Program-made: the position numbers and the translations under genes
The notes under the pieces: model-generated
Seen by the model: the letters and a program-made list of their open reading frames with translations, nothing else
Databases searched by the model: none
What the model was told of the DNA's origin: nothing
NCBI GenBank assembly: GCA_964512995.1
Contig: CAZELM010000001.1
Location: forward strand, 186,001 to 250,000
Direction: 5' to 3'
Length of the DNA stretch: 64,000 nucleotides
DNA from: CAZELM01 sp964512995
Lineage (GTDB): Bacteria > CSSED10-310
Part shown: positions 47,799 through 57,191 of the stretch, in pieces
Numbering within the stretch: position 1 is the first letter of the stretch
Layout of the letters: each line of letters starts with the position of its first letter

Positions 47799-48773
47799 TC
47801 AGATGGTGGTTGTGGAACCATTTTTCTTATCTGCAAAGATGGAGGCGGCAATTCCTGCTGTGAGTGCTGCCAGGATGACTCCCAATGATAACCCGACCGG
47901 GATGTGTATGGAATGAGACAGAATCATTTTCAGTCCGACATAGAACAGGACAAAGACCAGACTTGATTTCAGATATCGGAATTTATTGATCATGGCTGCG
48001 AGCGCGAAATACAGAGATCGTAATCCGAGTATGGCGAAGACATTTGACGTGAATACGATGAACGGATCGGTGGTCACGGCAAAAATGGCGGGGATGGAAT
48101 CGATCGCGAACAAAGCGTCGGTGCTTTCGATCACCAGCAGGACGAGAAACAACGGCGTGATCGCACGTTTCTGATTCATCTTTGTAAAGAATTTTCCTTC
48201 GTCATAATGGGGAGAGACCGGATACAGCCGTCTGGCCCATCGTACGAGAAGTGTATTATCCGGTTCAAAATCTTCATGTTTGGTAAAGAGCATTTTCAAA
48301 GCGGTGAAGATAAGGAGCGCTCCGAATACATAAATCATCCAGGTGAATTTCTGAATCAGAGCCGTTCCTGCGGCGATCATGATCCCCCGCATCACCAACG
48401 CTCCCAGAATGCCCCAGAACAAGACACCGTGCTGATGAATTCCAGGAACTTTGAAATACGAGAAAATCATGGCGATGACAAAAATATTGTCGAGACTCAG
48501 CGACTTTTCAATGATATATCCGGTGAAATATTTCAGAGCCGCCTCCCCGCCATCCATCATCTCCTCGCCCGGAACATGTGATGTGATCCAGTGGTGCTCA
48601 TATGCGTAATAGATAAATACATTAAAAATCAGGGAGAGGATCACCCAGAAGATCGTCCATAATATCGCTTCCCGGGTCCGGATGATGTGATGCTTCTTGT
48701 GGAAAACACCCAGATCCAGTGCCAGCATCGCAAAAACGAGCAGTATAAAGCCGATCCATAGTATCAGAGTCAT
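47799..48773 (-). CDS. TerC/Alx-family membrane protein, putative manganese exporter
   Basis: 324 residues with about nine membrane segments. Family motifs: YFTGYIIEKSLSLDNIFVIAMIF (split over residues about 83-105) and VLLVIESTDALFAIDSIPAIFAV, with conserved Glu and Asp residues in the membrane. Alx/YkoY/YceF-type members export Mn(II) or load metals onto secreted enzymes. No tellurite genes are near. Together with MntP this gives two Mn-linked membrane proteins in the window. Confidence 0.9.
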   Translation of the reverse strand: MTLILWIGFILLVFAMLALDLGVFHKKHHIIRTREAILWTIFWVILSLIFNVFIYYAYEHHWITSHVPGEEMMDGGEAALKYFTGYIIEKSLSLDNIFVIAMIFSYFKVPGIHQHGVLFWGILGALVMRGIMIAAGTALIQKFTWMIYVFGALLIFTALKMLFTKHEDFEPDNTLLVRWARRLYPVSPHYDEGKFFTKMNQKRAITPLFLVLLVIESTDALFAIDSIPAIFAVTTDPFIVFTSNVFAILGLRSLYFALAAMINKFRYLKSSLVFVLFYVGLKMILSHSIHIPVGLSLGVILAALTAGIAASIFADKKNGSTTTI

Positions 48774-48965
48774 GCTTACCTCTTGTTTTATCCGTTCCAG
48801 AATGCAGGAGGTTCGTTTCCATATCGATCGCTGTGATAAAATCCAAAGATATTGTTATCTATTGGAATCGATACAGGAAAATTCACCGGTTCGACGCGCA
48901 TACATTACCTGTTCTTTGGGTGAAGTTACAACCCCTTTCGGAATTGTGCAGTTCATGGGAGATGG

Positions 48966-49889
48966 TTACGAGAGAATCCGTGTCACTGCCTGCTGGAAAG
49001 CGTGTGCTGTGGGGGAGTTTTTAAAGCGATCCACGAATGGCGTACCCTGGTCGCAGGCGATCCCGATGGAGGGATCGATCGGAATGTGTCCCAGGAATGG
49101 AACCTGGTAGGATTCCGCAATCCGTTCCCCGCCGCCGGTCTGAAAAATATTCGTGATCTCACCACATTTGGGGCACACAAATCCGCTCATATTTTCGATG
49201 ACGCCAATGACCGGCAGCTTCAGTTTCCGGCAAAAGCTGATGGATTTGCGGACATCCACAGCAGCGACTTCCTGAGGAGTTGTCACAATGATTGCGCCAT
49301 CGAGATCCGGGATCACCTGACACAATGTCAATGGTTCATCTCCGGTTCCCGGCGGAGAATCAATGATCAGATAATCGAGATCGTCCCAGTTGACCTGAGA
49401 AATAAATTGTTTGATCACCCCTGCTTTCATGGGTCCCCGCCAGATGATGGCGTCGTCGGGATGCTGAAGCAGGAATCCGATGGACATGACTTTCAGACCA
49501 TCAACATCAGCGGGTTCCATGCCATTGTTGCGGGAAATGATTTCCGCAGTGTCCAGGTGCAGCATGGTCGGGATACTGGGACCATGAATATCGATATCCA
49601 GCAATCCGACGCGTCGGCCGTTGGCAGACAGGGAAATTGCCAGATTGACAGCGACAGTGCTTTTGCCGACGCCTCCTTTTCCGGACAGGACCACTATTTT
49701 ATGCTTGATTCGGCACAATCGGTTTTGGAGTGATCGTCGTTCTTCAAATTCTGCGGGTGACTCATCCGGACGTAGGTATTGTGCATCGCATGAATGGTTA
49801 TTACACGCTTTGCAGTCCGATGATGCGTGCGGTCGGCTTGGAGTCTGATCCGGCTGGCCGGGACCTTGTTTTTCTGTTAGGTTCGCCAT
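48966..49889 (-). CDS. Mrp/NBP35-type iron-sulfur carrier P-loop ATPase
   Basis: 307 residues. Short N-terminal region with CKACNNHSC resembling the Nbp35 cluster-binding end. Deviant Walker A VVLSGKGGVGKSTVAVNLA, LLDIDIHGPSIP, Walker B YLIIDSPPGTGDEPLT, and C-terminal FVCPKCGE whose CxxC bridges a 4Fe-4S cluster at the dimer interface. Delivers iron-sulfur clusters to target enzymes. It is followed by terC and preceded by the DprA-like gene 175 bases upstream; operon membership is unclear. Confidence 0.92.
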   Translation of the reverse strand: MANLTEKQGPGQPDQTPSRPHASSDCKACNNHSCDAQYLRPDESPAEFEERRSLQNRLCRIKHKIVVLSGKGGVGKSTVAVNLAISLSANGRRVGLLDIDIHGPSIPTMLHLDTAEIISRNNGMEPADVDGLKVMSIGFLLQHPDDAIIWRGPMKAGVIKQFISQVNWDDLDYLIIDSPPGTGDEPLTLCQVIPDLDGAIIVTTPQEVAAVDVRKSISFCRKLKLPVIGVIENMSGFVCPKCGEITNIFQTGGGERIAESYQVPFLGHIPIDPSIGIACDQGTPFVDRFKNSPTAHAFQQAVTRILS

Positions 49890-50063
49890 ATTCCCTCCTC
49901 ATTGGTCAACGATGTTGCGGTGAGATTGGATGATGGAGCAGAACGATTGGAATGTGCTTTTTAACTGTGATGTACCGGTTTCTCAGCACTGCTCCGGCAT
50001 TCCAGCCCAATGGAAATGGCTCGGAAACGAGTCATTGGATCGGGACACCGCATGGTTGATACT

Positions 50064-51161
50064 TCATTTTGGCTGGTTATCCAAGTCATTTTTCAGATTT
50101 TGGGGAGTTGTAAAAGGCAAACCGTACTGGATCGGTGGACAGGCCGAGGTTGTTATTGATAGCCGTTGATCCAGGTCTTCACGGAGTGAATTGTGGCAGA
50201 CGGAGTCAGCAGCCTCCGGACCGGATGGGTGCCCTGAAGTGGACAGTGACAGAAGCAGTCTGAATTGGACCGGTTCATCAGGTAGGGCAGTTCCACCTTT
50301 CTGGATGAGACCGGTATTTCCGGATTGGGTGTCGGAATGCACCCGTACCCATAAAGGAATCCATTTCCATCTTAAATTCTCGATCGCTCCATGCCACGTG
50401 CCGCCTTTTTCCAATGTGGCTGCGACGACAATCGCTGCATCTGCAAGACAATAGATGTATTTGTTCCGTGTCATGGCATTTCCAGCTTCAAATCGGGAAT
50501 CCGGATGAAACGGTGATATCAGCAATACATTTTTATTCAGCAGATGGGAGCGATATTTGTCGGATGTGGCAGCGCGAACGAGATTGTCTGGGAGCACTCC
50601 GATGACGGTACCGCCATGTGCCAGTGCGCTCAACATGGTGGATTCATCCACCCCCCGGGCTCCACCGGAAACAATCGTATAGCCTTGAAGAGCGGCTTCC
50701 TGTCCCAATCTGCTGCTGAAATGAAGTTCCTCTTCGGTGGCGTTCCGGGAACCAACAACGGCGATCCCTCCGGTTTGGAGCAACTGCTGGTTTCCACAGC
50801 CAAAGAGCAGGGGAGGTGACTTCGCGCCGAGCCGTTCTTTCAATCGATGGGGATACCGAGAATCGGCTCGGGAGATCACCCATATCCCCGCTCGAAGCCA
50901 TTTTTCCAATACCGCATCCAATGCTCCCGCTCGGTCAAATAACGACTGAATTCGATGAAGCGTGATTTTGGGATCGGTCCAACCAGCGAGTATTTTTTCG
51001 GGATCGCCGAATAGATCATCGGGTTTGAAGTGGTGTTCATGGAGCCACTGGGTCAGCCGGCCATACTCCGATAGCGTGAGGGGGGTGGGGGAATTTTGGG
51101 AGGTACGTGGAAAATGGGTACAGAGAAGCAGTATCGCCTGGGTCTGAGCATCGATCGGCAT
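50064..51161 (-). CDS. DprA/Smf-like DNA-processing protein, divergent subfamily
   Basis: 365 residues. The Rossmann-like DprA core is clear: IAVVGSRNATEEE (residues 133-145), IVSGGARGVDESTMLSAL (163-180), VIGVLPDNL, then EAGNAMTRNKYIYCLADAAIVVAATLEKGGTWHGAIENL. Canonical DprA loads RecA on incoming single strands and has a C-terminal winged helix; here the last 70 residues look disordered, and the core ends with IPLWVRVHSDTQSGNTGLIQKG. It is divergent from the ATPase-SNF2 operon at 51501, and no competence genes are near, so it may belong to that module rather than serve general transformation. Confidence 0.85.
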   Translation of the reverse strand: MPIDAQTQAILLLCTHFPRTSQNSPTPLTLSEYGRLTQWLHEHHFKPDDLFGDPEKILAGWTDPKITLHRIQSLFDRAGALDAVLEKWLRAGIWVISRADSRYPHRLKERLGAKSPPLLFGCGNQQLLQTGGIAVVGSRNATEEELHFSSRLGQEAALQGYTIVSGGARGVDESTMLSALAHGGTVIGVLPDNLVRAATSDKYRSHLLNKNVLLISPFHPDSRFEAGNAMTRNKYIYCLADAAIVVAATLEKGGTWHGAIENLRWKWIPLWVRVHSDTQSGNTGLIQKGGTALPDEPVQFRLLLSLSTSGHPSGPEAADSVCHNSLREDLDQRLSITTSACPPIQYGLPFTTPQNLKNDLDNQPK

Positions 51162-51500
51162 CGGGTGCGTGTCCTAATGATCGTGCCGAGTGGCGGCGAG
51201 CGGTTGTTTCAATGTTTTCCGCAGAAGGAGCACTGCTTGTGAGCCGTCCATTGTGTACCATCTCCCGTTTTAGTAGTGATTGATCCGTGATGGTGTTCAT
51301 CATCCTGAAATGGTTACTCCGATCATTATCTCAAAATGTCTGCGGATATCAAATACGGTGTAACAAATCGAGCTGAAGGAGAGAGAATAAGGGATATCCC
51401 GGCGTTGAGATATTTTCAGGGCTTTGATACATTGAATATCTCATTGAGTGGCATACTACCGGCGATAACGGGTGTGATTCATGGAAGGGAGACAAACCTT
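51162..51500. promoter_or_regulatory. Divergent intergenic region with promoter and operator-like inverted repeat
   Basis: A plausible sigma70 promoter for the plus-strand operon: TTGAGA at 51405-51410, 17-base spacer, TACATT at 51428-51433. A perfect 9-bp inverted repeat, TGAGATATT (51406-51414) and AATATCTCA (51435-51443), overlaps the -35 box and the expected transcription start. Translation starts 60 bases further at 51501. The rest of the region shows no gene. Confidence 0.55.
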
Positions 51501-52487
51501 ATGAATGAACAGAGTGAAAAGAACACAATCAATCCTGATGATTTTATGCGAAAAAACACTGCTGAGAATGACAGTTCACAAGATCCGGTTTCACGGGAGC
51601 TTTTTACTGAAGCATCCTATAACCGCCAGGAAATCCCCGATGATGCTCCCGATTCCATGACAGCAGCAACAGAATCGGTACCAGTTCCCGGTCCGGAAAA
51701 ACCATCGATTCCCCTTGAATCCGCTCTGAAAACAGCGGAATCCGATCTGAATTCGGTCCTGGACGCGGCTCAAAGCGCAATCGCGTCTTTGAAAAAAGTC
51801 AAAGCGGCTTTTCGGGACGGCACCATCCGCGATATCGATAAGCTGTTTGAATCCGCGGATAAAGCCATCCGGCAACTCCGTGATCGTTTTGAACTGGCTG
51901 AAACCGCCTGGCAGTTCGATGGCGATGCATATCTGAAAACCGGAGCATATCTCAAGGAATTATTGGAGACTGCTCAACAACGGGATTTCAGGTTGTTTGA
52001 GCAGGATGGCCGTCTCTATTGTTATCCGTTCCTCGTTCGTATTCTGCCTTCGGAGTCAGCGGTGATGATCGACAAGAAAAAATTCCGGAAGCTTCGTCCC
52101 ACGGTTCTCCTCGATCACCTGAAAGATCTTCAGAAAAAGCCGATCAAATTCAAGTCCGAACCATTCATTGAAAGCCTGTATCAGGCATATCAGTTTGTGG
52201 TGGCGATGCGGGATAAATCGCTCATCGATCATGACGTTCAAATACCTCTGACCGAAATTTACAGCCTGCTGACCATGCTTCCCGGTCAAGCGAGGGAATA
52301 CACTCTGCAGGAATTTACCCGCGATGTCTATCTTCTGGATAAAACCGGAATCAAAGAAACGAAAGAGGGCTGCCGGATGTCACTGCATGCCAGCACCGGC
52401 ACAAAGATTCCTCGGAAAGTGCTGACTGTGATCACTGAGAAAGGTCGTGAACAGGTCTATTACAGTATCGCATTCAAACGGCCCTGA
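51501..52487 (+). CDS. Coiled-coil protein, first gene of the ATPase-SNF2 operon
   Basis: 328 residues from the ATG at 51501, after GGAAGGGAGA; the longer frame from 51336 runs through the promoter region. A polar Ser/Thr/Pro/Glu-rich N-terminus (about 75 residues) precedes a coiled-coil of about 90 residues (ALKTAESDLNSVLDAAQSAI onward). Then comes a folded domain with LFEQDGRLYCYPFLVRILPS and KKKFRKLRPTVLLDHLKDLQ, which looks like a DNA- or protein-binding alpha/beta unit, and a winged-helix-like end (TEIYSLLTMLPG...FTRDVYLLDKTGI). I believe homologues accompany the same ATPase elsewhere, but this is recollection, not shown here. Function unknown. Confidence 0.8.
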   Translation: MNEQSEKNTINPDDFMRKNTAENDSSQDPVSRELFTEASYNRQEIPDDAPDSMTAATESVPVPGPEKPSIPLESALKTAESDLNSVLDAAQSAIASLKKVKAAFRDGTIRDIDKLFESADKAIRQLRDRFELAETAWQFDGDAYLKTGAYLKELLETAQQRDFRLFEQDGRLYCYPFLVRILPSESAVMIDKKKFRKLRPTVLLDHLKDLQKKPIKFKSEPFIESLYQAYQFVVAMRDKSLIDHDVQIPLTEIYSLLTMLPGQAREYTLQEFTRDVYLLDKTGIKETKEGCRMSLHASTGTKIPRKVLTVITEKGREQVYYSIAFKRP

Positions 52488-52504
52488 TCCCCAAGGATAA
52501 CGAT

Positions 52505-54763
52505 ATGGATATTCAGTTCAAACAAATCATCGAGTGTCTCCGGAATGAATATCTTCGGAGTTTCATTTCCCAGGGCGGCGCTGCGGTCAAGTTTCTCGTT
52601 TCGAAGCAGGAATATCTCGCGGAGCAGATTCAGCGGGAGTTGTCTGTTGCCGCTCACGAGGATGGCTATGTGTTTGTTCCCGTGACTGCGGAGATGACGC
52701 AGATCCATTGTATCGATAAGTTGTTTCATGCCATTGCCTGTGAAATCCGCTGGGACGAATGGGCCGCTTCCTTCATCAGAACGATCGCCATTCAGCAAGG
52801 CTGTTGTGTTTTACCGGAGCAGAAAGAGGATTTGACCCTGCGATGGCTGGCTGAAAAAAATGAACGGGATGAGAACGAATTTTACAACGAGATGAATCGC
52901 ACCGTCGAACGGGCGATTTTCCATGATCCGGTGATGTGCCGTGAGTTTCAGACAGCCATGAAGCGGTTGTGCATGGCGCAACTGGCGATGAAGGACGATG
53001 CGGAGAAATGGTTTGAGCATGACCGGATCATCGATTGGCTCCAGGGCAGATTGCAGCGGATTTCCGATCTGAAACACTCGAATATCTATCAGAAAATCGT
53101 CCGGCACAATGCCCGAAGTATGCTGTATTCGCTGATTCAATGGCTGAAACTCAATGGATCACACGGGTTGACCCTCCTGCTGGACATCTCCCGGTACATG
53201 ATACAGAAACGGCCGATGGAATCGGATGGGTCGCGATACTACAGCAAGACGGCCGTGATGGATCTCTATGAGGTGTTGCGTCAATTCATCGATGGCACCG
53301 ATGAATTGTCAAACTGCCTGATCGTGGTGACCGCACCCGTGGACTTCATCACCTCCGACCGGCGAGGCGTAACTATTTATTCGGCGTTGAAGTTGCGGAT
53401 TTGGGATGATGTTTATGATATGCACCGCCCCAATCCGATGGCTCCTCTGATCCGGATATCCGACACCGCTGAACTGCATCCCTATGTGACACGGCATTCC
53501 GACGGATCGCCGCTGTTTCTGCAACAGCATCGCGCCATCGAGGCATTACGTTCGGGCACGCCCAACCAGGATGCGGTCCGGGAACTGGGATGTCATCAAC
53601 CGCATATCGAGGAGCAGTTCCATCGGATGCTCCGGCAGATGGAACAATCCCCGGAAAATCCATGCCATGGCATGATCGTATCGGGCGGGTTCGGCAGCGG
53701 AAAGTCGCATCTCCTGGAGTATTTACAACATATCGCATTGAACAGCCGGTTTGCATGCAGCACCATTGTCATTTCCAAAGAGACACCGTTTTACGATCCG
53801 GTGAAATTGTATCGGGCCGCTATCGAGAACATCAGAATTCCGGACCAGAATCACCGGGCATCGATCACGGATATCCTGAATCGGATCGATGATGAATCGG
53901 AAGAATGGAACCGGTTTTTCGAGTGGATCAATTTCGAAAATTCCGGATTGAATGGGTGCTTTGGAGCGACATTTTATATTTATTCGAAAAAGCCACGCGA
54001 TCCGGATATGCAGAGCCGGATTGTCCGGTTCTGGTCCGGTGATCCCATGAATGTGCAGGAGATCAGACGGGAGTTGCGTCTGCTGGGTGAATCCGCAACC
54101 TATAAAATCGACCGGATGACGAAGTCCGATCTGGCGCGGATGCGGTTTATCTTTCTAGCCGGCTTGATACGGGCAGCGAATTACAGCGGGTGGATCCTCC
54201 TGATCGATGAGGCGGAGCTGATAGGCAGGTATTCGCTCCTGCAACGCGGGCGATCCTATGCCATGCTGGCCGAATGGATGAAGCGGACAGTGAAGGACAG
54301 TTTTCCGGGCATTGCGGCCGTTGTCGCGATCACGGATGATTTTGGCGCAGCCGTGCTTGCGGAAAAGGATGATCTGCAAAAAATTCCGAATCGATTCCGG
54401 ATACGGTCCAGTGAGCTGGATCGAAAAACCGGCAGTGATGCAGAGAAAGGGATGAAGATCATACAGGAACAGTGCCTTTCGATTCTGGAACCATTGAAAG
54501 ATATCATCGACATCACGCATGTGAAAATTCAATCCGTTTATCAGAACGCATATCAATGGCCTGCGTCATTGGAATCGTCTCTGGAATGCCTGGGAACGAC
54601 CCGGATGCGGGAGTATATCAAGGCGTGGATTACCGAATGGGATCTGAAGCGGATCGATCCGGACTATCAGGCCGCAATTGAAACAGCCCCCGTATCGATC
54701 CGATATGACGAGGATGAAGATCTCGAAGCAGCCTCCGACGAAACTCCGGGTGACGGAGATTGA
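52505..54763 (+). CDS. BREX-type (BrxD/DUF2791-like) P-loop ATPase
   Basis: 752 residues. The N-terminal half (1-320) looks like a degenerate ATPase domain: FISQGGAAVKFLV at the place of Walker A lacks GK(S/T), and TLLLDISRYM resembles Walker B. The C-terminal half begins HRAIEALRSGTPNQDAVREL (342-361) and has a true Walker A SGGFGSGKSHLLEYL (393-407), an ISKETPF segment (423-429) and Walker B WILLIDEAELIG (563-574). This is the layout of DUF2791/BrxD ATPases of BREX-associated loci. The tail is acidic. Second gene of the operon, 17 bases after the first. No PglX, PglZ or BrxA genes are present, so this is not a BREX locus. Probably a DNA-dependent regulatory ATPase. Confidence 0.85.
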   Translation: MDIQFKQIIECLRNEYLRSFISQGGAAVKFLVSKQEYLAEQIQRELSVAAHEDGYVFVPVTAEMTQIHCIDKLFHAIACEIRWDEWAASFIRTIAIQQGCCVLPEQKEDLTLRWLAEKNERDENEFYNEMNRTVERAIFHDPVMCREFQTAMKRLCMAQLAMKDDAEKWFEHDRIIDWLQGRLQRISDLKHSNIYQKIVRHNARSMLYSLIQWLKLNGSHGLTLLLDISRYMIQKRPMESDGSRYYSKTAVMDLYEVLRQFIDGTDELSNCLIVVTAPVDFITSDRRGVTIYSALKLRIWDDVYDMHRPNPMAPLIRISDTAELHPYVTRHSDGSPLFLQQHRAIEALRSGTPNQDAVRELGCHQPHIEEQFHRMLRQMEQSPENPCHGMIVSGGFGSGKSHLLEYLQHIALNSRFACSTIVISKETPFYDPVKLYRAAIENIRIPDQNHRASITDILNRIDDESEEWNRFFEWINFENSGLNGCFGATFYIYSKKPRDPDMQSRIVRFWSGDPMNVQEIRRELRLLGESATYKIDRMTKSDLARMRFIFLAGLIRAANYSGWILLIDEAELIGRYSLLQRGRSYAMLAEWMKRTVKDSFPGIAAVVAITDDFGAAVLAEKDDLQKIPNRFRIRSSELDRKTGSDAEKGMKIIQEQCLSILEPLKDIIDITHVKIQSVYQNAYQWPASLESSLECLGTTRMREYIKAWITEWDLKRIDPDYQAAIETAPVSIRYDEDEDLEAASDETPGDGD

Positions 54764-54766
54764 TCC

Positions 54767-55318
54767 ATGCCCGTTCCGTTCCGTGATGCCGACGGATTGC
54801 GATCATTGGGAAATGCAGGGTTTCTCAAGATGGAATCTCCCGGAAAATCGGAATTTCGAGGCGCACTTTTTTTGATCAATGCGTACGGAGATCCGATCGA
54901 GTTCAATTACAACGGCATCGAATTGCCCTACTCCTTTCTGTGGAATCCCGTTCAGATGCACCGCCAGGCACATCGGCGGCTGCTGGTTTCACTGCTTCAG
55001 TTATGTCAGAACATTCCCACGGTTCTGTGTTATTTATCCTTGGAGATGGATTCCGGATTGTTCCGGGAGGATATCCGCTGTTCCATTCCGGTTTGCGGAA
55101 TTCCGGTGTCATCCCCATCACCCGATAAGACGAACCGGCGATCCGTCCCTGGATACAATCCGTTTCAGGATTTCGAGTGGATTCCGGCTGTGCCTGATAA
55201 ATCATCCCGGGAAATGATGTTAGTGGACCAATTGGTCCGGCGGGATTTGATCCTGGAACCCTTCGAACGGGCATCCATCGGTTTACAGGAGATTTTCCGG
55301 CCGGGAAAAGGATCATGA
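54767..55318 (+). CDS. Small protein of the ATPase-SNF2 operon, unknown family
   Basis: 183 residues, starting three bases after the ATPase stop and overlapping the helicase start by four bases (ATGA). The N-terminal half has a strand-rich unit, SEFRGALFLINAYGDPIEFN then YNGIELPYSFLW, followed by a helix (MHRQAHRRLLVSLLQLCQ) and a second strand pair with an acidic-aromatic end (QDFEWIPAVPD). No family recognised. Tight coupling on both sides indicates it works in a complex with the ATPase and the helicase. Confidence 0.78.
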   Translation: MPVPFRDADGLRSLGNAGFLKMESPGKSEFRGALFLINAYGDPIEFNYNGIELPYSFLWNPVQMHRQAHRRLLVSLLQLCQNIPTVLCYLSLEMDSGLFREDIRCSIPVCGIPVSSPSPDKTNRRSVPGYNPFQDFEWIPAVPDKSSREMMLVDQLVRRDLILEPFERASIGLQEIFRPGKGS

Positions 55319-57108
55319 ACCGAGACGGGGTGTCCTGGTGGGAAGAGATCGGTGGAGATGATGCTCCCGGCATCCGATGGTTTACTATCATCCGGCTTCC
55401 GATCAGATGCATCGCGAAACAGTCCGGTTCGTTGCGAATGGAGACCGGTGCAGAAAAGGGAAAGGTTTTACCGGAACCGATCATCTCCGGGAATCTTGCT
55501 GTCCCGTCTCCCATCAGTCAAACCGGTCAGATAATCATATCACCAGGAATGCAGCATCCGCGGGGAAGTGTCCGGTTAGAGCCTCGGGATGATGCGATAT
55601 GGGATCAGGTGGGTGAACCGGCATCCCGGCGGCCATCCGGATCCGGTCGATCCGGGATTCATACCCGGTTTGTTCCAGATAATGAACTTCCGCTCTGGAA
55701 ACGATTGTCTCATCTGTTGCGGATCAGGACAGATCGGCTGCTTCTCCCGGATGGACCGCTGAAGTGGCCCGGATCGTTGTTCGAGTATCAGATAACCGGC
55801 ATACAGGCATTGCTGATGAAGGATGCTGTTCTGCTGGCGGATGATATGGGATTGGGGAAGACTATCCAGGCGATAGCCGCGCTGAGAATTCTGTTCCTTC
55901 GACGGACGATCGCGAACGCACTGGTGATTGTTCCGGCCGGATTGCTCCGACAGTGGCGGGACGAGATTGAACGATGGGCGCCGGAACTCCGGGTATCGAC
56001 GATCCGGGGGATTCCTGAAGAACGGGCATGGCAATGGCAATCGGCCGCTCATGTGTATCTGGTCACGTATGAAACATTCCGGTCGGATTTCACCGGGAAT
56101 CCCGCCGCACCGCCCCGTCGGATATGGGATTATGTCATTTTGGATGAAGCACAGAAGATCAAGAACCGGGAGTCGGAGATCAGCATCAAATGCAAACAGA
56201 TTCAGCGGAAACGGTGCTGCAGCCTGACCGGGACGCCATTGGAGAATGATGAGGAGGAACTGGCGTCGATCCTGGAGTTCACCGCTCTCCACCTGAACGG
56301 AAATTCGCTGCCTCTGAGCCCAGGACCCGGATTGCGGCAGTTGCTTCGCGACGTGCAGCTCCGTCGGAAAAAAAGCGATGTACTGAAACAGATTCCACCG
56401 AAGATCGTCCAGACGATCGCATTACCCATGGGCCGGCATCAGGAAACCGCCTACCGCGAAGCGGAGCGGCAGGGATTGATCGCATTAAGCGATAATCCCA
56501 TGGATGTGCGTGTGGAGATGATCCTGGCTCTGATCGCGAAACTGAAACAATACTGTAATTTCTGCCCCAGAACCGGTCAATCCGCCAAATGCGACGATCT
56601 GGAGCAGCGGTTGCAGGTGCTGGATCAGGAAGGCCATCGGGCGTTGATCTTTTCGCAGTTTACAGATCAGTTGTTTGGATGTCATGCGTTGGCTCAGCGC
56701 CTTCATCGAATGAACCCGCTGGTGTTTACCGGTGCTCTGTCCGTTCAGCAGCGGAATGACATTATCCAGGAATTTCGCATGGATAAACGACGAAAAATAT
56801 TGATTTTGTCGTTGAGAGCGGGTGGATTGGGACTCAATTTGCAGGATGCCTCTTATGTATTCCATTTCGATCGGTGGTGGAATCCCGCGGTGGAGCAACA
56901 GGCGGAGGCACGATCTCACCGGATGGGTCAGCCGCTTCCGGTCCATGTGTACAAATACATTCTGGAGGATACGATCGAGGAGCGGATCGACCGGATTCTC
57001 CGAAAGAAGCAGAGGCTCTTCGATGATCTGGTGGATGATGTCACGATGAACCTGGAAAATCGGCTCGGAAAAGCAGAACTGCTTAGCTTATTCGGATTGA
57101 ATGCCTGA
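55315..57108 (+). CDS. SNF2-family DNA helicase/translocase
   Basis: 597 residues. A unique N-terminal region of about 150 residues without recognisable domain precedes the RecA-like core: FEYQITGIQALLM, Walker A LADDMGLGKTIQAI (174-187), Walker B ILDEAQKIKN (275-284), SLTGTPLEN, then in the second lobe ALIFSQFTDQL, LILSLRAGGLGLNLQDA, HFDRWWNPAVEQQAEARSHR and the arginine finger in RMGQPLPVHVYK. SNF2 enzymes move along double-stranded DNA and strip or remodel bound proteins. No HNH or other nuclease domain is fused. Last gene of the four-gene operon. Confidence 0.93.
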   Translation: MNRDGVSWWEEIGGDDAPGIRWFTIIRLPIRCIAKQSGSLRMETGAEKGKVLPEPIISGNLAVPSPISQTGQIIISPGMQHPRGSVRLEPRDDAIWDQVGEPASRRPSGSGRSGIHTRFVPDNELPLWKRLSHLLRIRTDRLLLPDGPLKWPGSLFEYQITGIQALLMKDAVLLADDMGLGKTIQAIAALRILFLRRTIANALVIVPAGLLRQWRDEIERWAPELRVSTIRGIPEERAWQWQSAAHVYLVTYETFRSDFTGNPAAPPRRIWDYVILDEAQKIKNRESEISIKCKQIQRKRCCSLTGTPLENDEEELASILEFTALHLNGNSLPLSPGPGLRQLLRDVQLRRKKSDVLKQIPPKIVQTIALPMGRHQETAYREAERQGLIALSDNPMDVRVEMILALIAKLKQYCNFCPRTGQSAKCDDLEQRLQVLDQEGHRALIFSQFTDQLFGCHALAQRLHRMNPLVFTGALSVQQRNDIIQEFRMDKRRKILILSLRAGGLGLNLQDASYVFHFDRWWNPAVEQQAEARSHRMGQPLPVHVYKYILEDTIEERIDRILRKKQRLFDDLVDDVTMNLENRLGKAELLSLFGLNA

Positions 57109-57191
57109 TGGCTTCTATTTCTGGGCGAGTCGATATCAACCATCGGTCACGTGAGGTATTGGATAAGAAGAGGAACACTTTTCTGGAACAT

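Noticed and set aside
49930..50169. 79-residue plus-strand gene between mrp and the DprA-like gene
   Set aside because: It overlaps the DprA-like coding end by about 100 bases, has a weak ribosome site and no family resemblance.
51336..51500. Longer N-terminus for the first gene of the ATPase-SNF2 operon
   Set aside because: These codons run through the predicted promoter and inverted repeat, and the ATG at 51501 has its own ribosome site.
50064..57108. BREX or DISARM system
   Set aside because: Only the ATPase is BREX-like. No PglX, PglZ, BrxA, BrxB, DUF1998, phospholipase-D or methylase gene is present in the window.
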